Below, one piece after another: positions 1-3,967 of a stretch of 7,804 nucleotides of DNA. How positions within the stretch are numbered: the stretch's first letter is position 1; the number at the start of each line of letters is the position of its first letter. Source of the stretch: Actinobacteria bacterium RBG_16_64_13 (GTDB lineage Bacteria; Actinomycetota; Thermoleophilia; RBG-16-64-13); contig MELN01000017.1 of the NCBI GenBank assembly GCA_001768675.1, forward strand, positions 19,371 through 27,174, in the 5' to 3' direction. Below the pieces are notes generated by a model. The model saw nothing but the letters and a program-made list of their open reading frames with translations, searched no databases and had not been told where the DNA came from. The translations under genes were made by a program, and so were the position numbers.

Positions 1-380
1 GCATCCACTACCGGGCGCAGATAGGGCGAAGGCTCGATCACCAGACGGTTCGCCAAGCGAAGCGGCAACTCGATGCGCTCGTGCTGGCCGGTCGCGCCTT
101 CCACGAAAACGGCTAAGCCTTGGGTGCTAGGCGTCAGTTCGTATTTGAGCAGATCCAAGACGTAGGTGAGGTCCGCCTGCAGGAGCCGCTTCCCTCCCTT
201 GGAGGTCCCGCTGTCCTTGATGATGCGGTTGAACTCGCTATGGACAAACGCCGGAGCGACCAGCCGCCAATCGTCAAGCCGGCTAGTGGACAGAGTCACT
301 GTCAGGAATACGCCTCCCGCCGCCCGCGCCCCAGCCAAAGCCTTGAGTTTCTCCCTGGCCCCGGCCACGGTGTCCATCAT
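1..380 (-). CDS. eRF1/Vms1-like bacterial release-factor family (baeRF-type) protein, N-terminal part; C-terminus outside window
   Basis: Open minus-strand frame with no stop from position 380 to the left edge: 126 complete codons plus two bases. The start is the first of two tandem ATGs (380-378, 377-375), which overlaps the TGA of the upstream gene as ATGA. The pattern recalls the N-terminal domain of bacterial archaeo-eukaryotic release factor (baeRF/Vms1-like) proteins: an initial helix (REKLKAL), a beta strand opening a 'VFLTVTLST' segment, a long helix (KRLLQADLTYVLDLLKYEL), then 'GLAVFVEG', 'IELPLRLANRLVIEP' and 'PYLRPVVDA', which matches the family's 'G.a.F......lp.pv...v.....PyL.pLl' arrangement. 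Proteins of this family are thought to hydrolyse or cleave peptidyl-tRNA on stalled ribosomes in the cytoplasm; that role is inferred from the family. The middle eRF1-like catalytic domain would lie beyond the window, so activity cannot be judged. Recognition is by pattern only; a distant helicase- or nuclease-associated domain is not excluded. Confidence 0.6.
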   Translation of the reverse strand, partial: MMDTVAGAREKLKALAGARAAGGVFLTVTLSTSRLDDWRLVAPAFVHSEFNRIIKDSGTSKGGKRLLQADLTYVLDLLKYELTPSTQGLAVFVEGATGQHERIELPLRLANRLVIEPSPYLRPVVD

Positions 381-667
381 GGGGCGCCGCCTTCGCCTCG
401 GCCTTCCGCCTCTCCGGGCTCCTCCGCTCCTTTAGCCTCTCCTGCACTCTGTTCGGCAGCAAGGACGGCATCTCGATCACGAAGAGCCTGCTCCCTGCGC
501 CAGCGCTCCTCCCGCTCACGGAACTTGTCCACAAGAGCGGATCTCCCTTTGTCGTGGGTCGGCTCCGCCATGTTCATGGTGCCCGTGTCGGAAAGCGCCG
601 CCTTCATCTTCTGCGTGGGAGTGAGGGGGCGCTCTCTGCCGGAGCGTTCGACCTTTTTATCGGCCAT
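377..667 (-). CDS. small, highly charged hypothetical protein, coupled to the baeRF-like gene
   Basis: 96 codons plus TGA, starting at ATG 667-665 with a purine-rich GAAAGGGGAC ribosome-binding site just upstream. I do not recognise a family. The protein is strongly hydrophilic with no signal peptide or membrane segment. It has a basic N-terminus (MADKKVERSGRERPLTPTQK), a short middle stretch with 'MNMAEPTHDKG', a probable charged amphipathic helix at about residues 43-75 (core 'DKFREREERWRREQALRDRD'), and a low-complexity Ala/Gly/Glu tail ending in GEGGAP. It lacks cysteines, so it is not a zinc ribbon. Its stop overlaps the start of the downstream release-factor-like gene as ATGA, implying co-transcription and coupled translation. 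It may therefore be an accessory or ribosome-binding partner of that protein; this is inference from gene order. The tail is Gly/Ala/Glu-rich and GC-rich, so its exact length is less certain than its start. Confidence 0.65.
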   Translation of the reverse strand: MADKKVERSGRERPLTPTQKMKAALSDTGTMNMAEPTHDKGRSALVDKFREREERWRREQALRDRDAVLAAEQSAGEAKGAEEPGEAEGRGEGGAP

Positions 668-673
668 CTTGTC

Positions 674-682
674 CCCTTTCGG
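674..682 (-). promoter_or_regulatory. ribosome binding site of the small charged protein gene
   Basis: On the minus strand the bases before ATG 667 read AACCGAAAGGGGACAAG. The AAAGGGG core sits about 6-8 bases before the start, a normal Shine-Dalgarno distance, and it supports this ATG as the start. Confidence 0.55.
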
Positions 683-835
683 TTCCTGGAAGGTGCGGCC
701 AATGGTCGCCGGGCGTGTGGTTGATTACTACCCAGCGTCGAAGGAGACCTAACACGACCAGGGGCGTGGATGAGCCATTTGTGTTTCTCCCTTGCCAGGG
801 CATATTGTGGAAGCTGACGAGTCCCTCCAGTCGCG

Positions 836-841
836 TAGGAG
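836..841 (+). promoter_or_regulatory. ribosome binding site deciding the ATPase start
   Basis: TAGGAG lies eight bases before ATG 850. It decides the start in favour of ATG 850 over the in-frame codons further upstream, which have no such signal. Confidence 0.7.
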
Positions 842-849
842 CTTTCTTC

Positions 850-3306
850 ATGGAAGACTTTGAAAGACCTGGTGAGTTCTACTTGGGCCGCAGGTACGAT
901 CTTGCCTCCAAGGAGACAGGCGATCCGCTGACCTACGACTCGAAGGACCTGGTCACCCATGGCGTCTGTGTGGGCATGACAGGCAGCGGCAAGACCGGCC
1001 TCTGCGTAGGTTTGCTGGAGGAGGCCGCGCTCGACGGTGTGCCGTCCATCGTCATTGACCCCAAGGGTGACCTCGTCGACCTTCTTCTTACCTTCCCCGA
1101 ACTGCGGCCCGAGGACTTCTTACCCTGGGTGAGCCCGGAGGAGGCCGAGAAGCAGGGGGTGACGCTCGACGACTTTGCCGCACGGCAGGCGGAACTGTGG
1201 AAGAAAGGTCTCGCCGACTGGGGACAAGACTCAGCCCGTATCCAACGTCTCAAGAGTTCAGCAGATTTTGCTATCTACACGCCTGGCTCCAGTGCCGGCC
1301 TGCCCGTCAGCATACTCAAGTCGTTCACCGCACCCGGGCCGGCCCTGCGCGCTGACGATGAGGCGCTGCGCGACCGCATCAACACGACGGTGACCAGCAT
1401 CCTCGGCCTTGTCGGGGTGGCCGCGGACCCGATCCAAAGCCGGGAGCACATACTGCTTTCCAGCTTGTTCAACTCAGCCTGGTCGGCCGGAAGGGATCTT
1501 GACCTCGCGACCCTCATCCAGCAGATCCAGGAGCCACCGTTCCAGAAGGTGGGCGTCTTAACCCTGGACTCCTTCTACCCCGCCAAAGACCGGTCCGTGC
1601 TTGCCATGACGCTCAACAACCTGCTCGCGGCCCCCACCTTCCAGTCGTGGCTGGAAGGTGAGGCGCTCGACATCGGCCGGATGCTGGTCACCAACGAGGG
1701 CAAGCCCCGTGTTTCCATCTTCTCCATCGCGCATCTTTCCGACTCGGAGCGCATGTTCTTCGTCTCGCTGCTCCTCAACGAGGTTCTGGGCTGGGTGAGG
1801 GCCCAGCCGGGCACGGGAAGCCTCAGGGCCATCATTTATATGGACGAGATATTCGGCTTCTTCCCGCCGGTAGCCGAACCGCCCTCCAAGAGGCCGCTGC
1901 TCACCCTGCTCAAGCAGGCGAGGGCCTTCGGAGTCGGCATCCTCCTCGCGACCCAGAACCCCGTCGACCTCGACTACAAAGGTCTGGCCAATGCCGGTAC
2001 CTGGTTCATCGGCCGGCTGCAGACCGAACGTGACAAAGCCCGGCTTCTCGAGGGGCTGGAGGGGGTGGCGGCGGGCACCGAGACCAGATTCGACCGGCAG
2101 AAGATGGAGCAGACCCTGGCTGGCTTGGGCAAACGCGTGTTTCTGCTTTACAACGTGCACGACGATGCCCTCGTGACTTTCCAGACCCGCTGGACCATGT
2201 CCTATCTCGCGGGACCACTGACAAGAACGCAGATCAAGACGCTCATGGACCCGCGCCGGCCCGTCGCCGAGCCCGCGACCCCGGCGCCGGCTGCTTCCGC
2301 GGCCCAGGTCCAGTTGGGCTCGCCCGCGATGGCGACAACGGGGGATCTCGCCGACCGACCGCCGGCACTCCCAGCCGAGATTCCGCAGTACTACCTGCCC
2401 CTGCGCGGCGCGACCTCGGCGGGCTCGACTCTCGTGTACCGCGCGGGAGTGCTGTCCGCAGGCACTGTGGCTTTCGTGAACACGGCGAGCGGAGCGAGCA
2501 CGTCCCTCAAGATCCGGCGCATCGCCGAAGCGCCGGAGAGCGCGCTGACACTCGACTGGGAGAAGTCCATGGACCTGGAAGCGGTCCTGGAGGACCTAGA
2601 CCGTCAACCCTACCCGGGCGCGACCTTCGCTCCTCTGCCTGCCGCGATGGCGAAGCTCCCGTCATACCGCTCGTGGGGGACCGACTTCTCAGACTGGGCG
2701 TTCCGGACCCAGACGGCCGAGGTATTCAAGAGCCCCGGCTTCAAGATGACCTCCGATCCCGGCGAGAGCGAGGATGACTTCCGCAGCCGGCTCCAGAGGG
2801 CAGCACACACCGAATTGAGCGCTCAGACCGAGAAGTTGCGCGCACGCTACGCGGCCAAGAAGGCGACACTCCAACAGAGGGTACTCCGGGCGGAACAGGC
2901 GAAAGACCGGGAGGCTGAACGGTCGCGGGGACGAAAGATGCAGACGGCCATCTCTTTTGGGGCGACCGTCCTGGGAGCGCTCTTTGGAAGCAAGAAGCTC
3001 GGCACCGGCACGATCGGGAGGGCCACGACCACTATGCGCGACGTCAGCCGCAGTGTCGATGAGGCAGGCGACGTCAAGCGTGCGGAGGACACGCTGGCAG
3101 TCGTCAAGCAGAACCTGGCCGACCTTGAGGCCGAAGAGCAAGCCGCGATCGACGCGCTCGAGTCGAAGAACGACCCGATGAGCGAAACCCTCGATAGAGT
3201 GTTGATGCGTCCCCGCAAGGGCGACATAACAGTGGACTCGCTGGGTCTTGTCTGGATGCCCTACTGGCAGGCCGGTTCAGGCTCAATGACGGGCGCCTGG
3301 GGATAG
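850..3306 (+). CDS. HerA/DUF87-type P-loop ATPase with C-terminal coiled coils
   Basis: 818 residues starting MEDFERPGEFYLGRRYDL. The Walker A motif GMTGSGKTG is at residues 42-50, followed by a strand and 'SIVIDPKGDL' (about 66-75), as in the HerA/FtsK/VirB4 branch of ATPases. Walker B is 'AIIYMDEIFGF' with D332-E333. A sensor-like 'LLATQNP' has Q369, and 'GRLQTERDKARL' at 388-399 carries candidate arginine-finger residues (R389, R394). Such ATPases form hexameric rings that pump DNA or remodel nucleoprotein. Beyond about residue 460 come an Ala/Pro-rich linker, a domain I do not recognise, a charged coiled coil (about 640-696), a short Gly-rich hydrophobic segment (about 700-713, 'AISFGATVLGALFG'), a second coiled coil (about 736-774) and a conserved-looking tail ending in 'LVWMPYWQ'. 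No NurA nuclease gene is adjacent, so it is not the classical end-resection pair. Family assignment is firm; substrate and process are unknown. Confidence 0.85.
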   Translation: MEDFERPGEFYLGRRYDLASKETGDPLTYDSKDLVTHGVCVGMTGSGKTGLCVGLLEEAALDGVPSIVIDPKGDLVDLLLTFPELRPEDFLPWVSPEEAEKQGVTLDDFAARQAELWKKGLADWGQDSARIQRLKSSADFAIYTPGSSAGLPVSILKSFTAPGPALRADDEALRDRINTTVTSILGLVGVAADPIQSREHILLSSLFNSAWSAGRDLDLATLIQQIQEPPFQKVGVLTLDSFYPAKDRSVLAMTLNNLLAAPTFQSWLEGEALDIGRMLVTNEGKPRVSIFSIAHLSDSERMFFVSLLLNEVLGWVRAQPGTGSLRAIIYMDEIFGFFPPVAEPPSKRPLLTLLKQARAFGVGILLATQNPVDLDYKGLANAGTWFIGRLQTERDKARLLEGLEGVAAGTETRFDRQKMEQTLAGLGKRVFLLYNVHDDALVTFQTRWTMSYLAGPLTRTQIKTLMDPRRPVAEPATPAPAASAAQVQLGSPAMATTGDLADRPPALPAEIPQYYLPLRGATSAGSTLVYRAGVLSAGTVAFVNTASGASTSLKIRRIAEAPESALTLDWEKSMDLEAVLEDLDRQPYPGATFAPLPAAMAKLPSYRSWGTDFSDWAFRTQTAEVFKSPGFKMTSDPGESEDDFRSRLQRAAHTELSAQTEKLRARYAAKKATLQQRVLRAEQAKDREAERSRGRKMQTAISFGATVLGALFGSKKLGTGTIGRATTTMRDVSRSVDEAGDVKRAEDTLAVVKQNLADLEAEEQAAIDALESKNDPMSETLDRVLMRPRKGDITVDSLGLVWMPYWQAGSGSMTGAWG

Positions 3307-3318
3307 AACGAGGGAGTA

Positions 3319-3336
3319 GCGAAGGCAACCTTGCGC
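3319..3336 (+). other. small hairpin between the ATPase gene and mscL
   Basis: GCGAAGG and CCTTGCGC flank a three-base CAA loop, giving about seven pairs with one bulged G. No T-run follows, and the mscL ribosome-binding site begins two bases later. It is therefore unlikely to end transcription. It could modestly affect mRNA processing or mscL translation. Confidence 0.25.
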
Positions 3337-3337
3337 G

Positions 3338-3344
3338 AAAGGAG
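3338..3344 (+). promoter_or_regulatory. ribosome binding site deciding the mscL start
   Basis: AAAGGAG ends eight bases before ATG 3353 but only two bases before the in-frame GTG at 3347. This spacing selects the ATG, giving the canonical MscL beginning MLKDFRAF. Confidence 0.75.
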
Positions 3345-3352
3345 AAGTGGGG

Positions 3353-3823
3353 ATGTTGAAGGACTTCAGGGCTTTTGTGGACCGGGGGAATCTGCTCCAG
3401 CTGGCAGTCGCTTTCATACTGGGCGTGACGTTCGCCGCCGTCGTCACTTCGTTGGTGAACGACATCATCATGCCCGCCGTGGGCCTCGGCCTCGGAGGTG
3501 TGGACTTCACCAATCTCTTCGCCGTGATCAAGGACGTTGAAGGACATGCCGGCTCCTATGCCAGCCTGCAGGCAGCCAAGGACGCGGGTGCTGTGACCAT
3601 CAACTACGGGATCTTCGTCAACGCGATCATAGTGTTCATCATCGTGGCCCTCGTGCTGTTCTTCCTGATGAAGGCCTACATGAAGACACAGAAGCCTGCC
3701 GCCGTGGCCAGCAAAGACTGCCCCTTCTGCGCGACGAGCATTCCTTTGGCAGCCAGCCGTTGCCCCAACTGCACCTCGGAGCTGCCGGCCCCGAAGGCCG
3801 GCGGCAGCGCCACAATGTTGTGA
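3353..3823 (+). CDS. mscL: large-conductance mechanosensitive channel MscL with C-terminal zinc ribbon
   Basis: 156 residues. MscL forms a homopentameric inner-membrane pore that opens under membrane tension and lets solutes out during hypo-osmotic shock. The amphipathic N-terminal helix 'MLKDFRAFVDRGN' is followed by TM1 (about 16-45) with the family signature 'NDIIMP' (36-41) and then 'GGVDF'. A periplasmic loop follows (about 50-83). TM2 spans about 86-108, starting 'YGIFVNAIIVFIIVALV', and ends in a Lys-rich turn. Instead of the usual cytoplasmic helical bundle, the tail carries C123-x2-C126-x10-C137-x2-C140 in two CPxC knuckles, a zinc-ribbon pattern. Aligned by eye with the Escherichia coli gate positions G22 and V23, this protein has A20 and F21. 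The gene begins 46 bp after the ATPase stop, so the two may be co-transcribed. MscL identity is certain; the zinc-ribbon role is inferred. Confidence 0.96.
   Translation: MLKDFRAFVDRGNLLQLAVAFILGVTFAAVVTSLVNDIIMPAVGLGLGGVDFTNLFAVIKDVEGHAGSYASLQAAKDAGAVTINYGIFVNAIIVFIIVALVLFFLMKAYMKTQKPAAVASKDCPFCATSIPLAASRCPNCTSELPAPKAGGSATML
3781..3810 (+). terminator. possible GC-rich hairpin at the 3' end of mscL
   Basis: GCTGCCGGCC, a CCGAA loop, then GGCC(GGC)GGCAGC forms a strong imperfect stem of about ten pairs with a three-base bulge. It lies within the last codons of mscL and no T-run follows. It is at best a weak, factor-assisted terminator, and it may simply be GC-rich coding sequence. Confidence 0.2.
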
Positions 3824-3916
3824 CGAGCCCTTGGCCTGCCTCAGGGTGGCACGAGTGCGCGCCAGTCGTGGTCTTTCGGCTGGACAGTCACGGAGCTGAG
3901 AGGGGACGGGTGTAGG

Positions 3917-3967
3917 TGGTGCCGGCGAGACTCGAACCGGTGACCTCCGGCTATACTCTGCCGCACC
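3917..3967 (-). pseudogene. tRNA 3'-half-like remnant (degenerate)
   Basis: Read on the minus strand, the segment includes GGAGGTCACCGGTTCGAG followed by TCTCGCCGGCACCA. This looks like the variable region, T-loop (GGTTCGAGTC) and acceptor 3' end of a tRNA, including a terminal CCA. It is not an intact gene. The T-stem halves ACCGG and CTCGC do not pair properly, and no proper anticodon arm lies upstream. Only a GGTGCGG (3967-3961) that could pair six of seven bases with CGGCACC is found, giving a roughly 50-base shortened form. It could be a decayed tRNA, an old attachment-site scar, or chance resemblance in GC-rich DNA. The remnant overlaps the promoter region of rlmKL. Confidence 0.35.
3952..3957 (+). 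promoter_or_regulatory. -10 box TATACT of a probable leaderless or near-leaderless rlmKL promoter
   Basis: TATACT matches five of six bases of the TATAAT consensus. It ends ten bases before ATG 3968, so a start site seven or so bases downstream would leave a leader of only about three bases. There is no Shine-Dalgarno sequence in CTGCCGCACC. No convincing -35 lies 16-18 bases upstream, which is common for GC-rich organisms with leaderless genes. Confidence 0.45.

Larger units (their letters stand above)
668..849. other. divergent intergenic region
   Basis: This 182-bp stretch separates the minus-strand pair from the plus-strand ATPase, so it should hold promoters for both directions. Open frames extending the ATPase upstream to 715 are present but carry an Arg-rich, low-plausibility N-terminus and no ribosome-binding site, so I treat the stretch as non-coding. 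On the plus strand the best -10-like hexamer is TATTGT at 803-808, but with only a weak -35 (TTGTGT at 779-784). On the minus strand TAGTAA (730-725) is the most AT-rich stretch. Neither is a confident promoter. I see no operator-like inverted repeat. Confidence 0.4.
3824..3967. other. intergenic region between mscL and rlmKL
   Basis: This 144-bp stretch contains a small stem (CACGA 3850-3854 with TCGTG 3866-3870) followed by GTCTTT, which is too short for a confident terminator. It also holds a tRNA 3'-end-like sequence on the minus strand and the TATACT box just before rlmKL. I see no small open reading frame with a credible ribosome-binding site. Confidence 0.4.

Noticed and set aside
120..752. 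Plus-strand reading frame of 210 codons across the left part
   Set aside because: It is antisense to the coupled minus-strand pair, has Ser/Arg/Pro-rich composition, no recognisable domain and no ribosome-binding site.
715..849. N-terminal extension of the ATPase to an ATG at 715
   Set aside because: The extension is Arg-rich and unlike the family, while ATG 850 has TAGGAG at ideal spacing and begins the family-like sequence.
604..960. Minus-strand frame across the divergent intergenic region
   Set aside because: It overlaps the start of the small charged gene in another frame and the ATPase N-terminus on the opposite strand, and it has no family resemblance.
1558..2160. 200-codon minus-strand frame opposite the ATPase
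   Set aside because: Shadow frame of GC-rich coding DNA; low-complexity composition and no domain.
3347..3352. GTG start for mscL two codons upstream
   Set aside because: The ribosome-binding site would be only two bases away, while ATG 3353 has eight-base spacing and gives the canonical MLKDF start.
3850..3876. CACGA/TCGTG stem followed by GTCTTT as an intrinsic terminator of mscL
   Set aside because: Only five base pairs, an eleven-base loop and no proper T-run.
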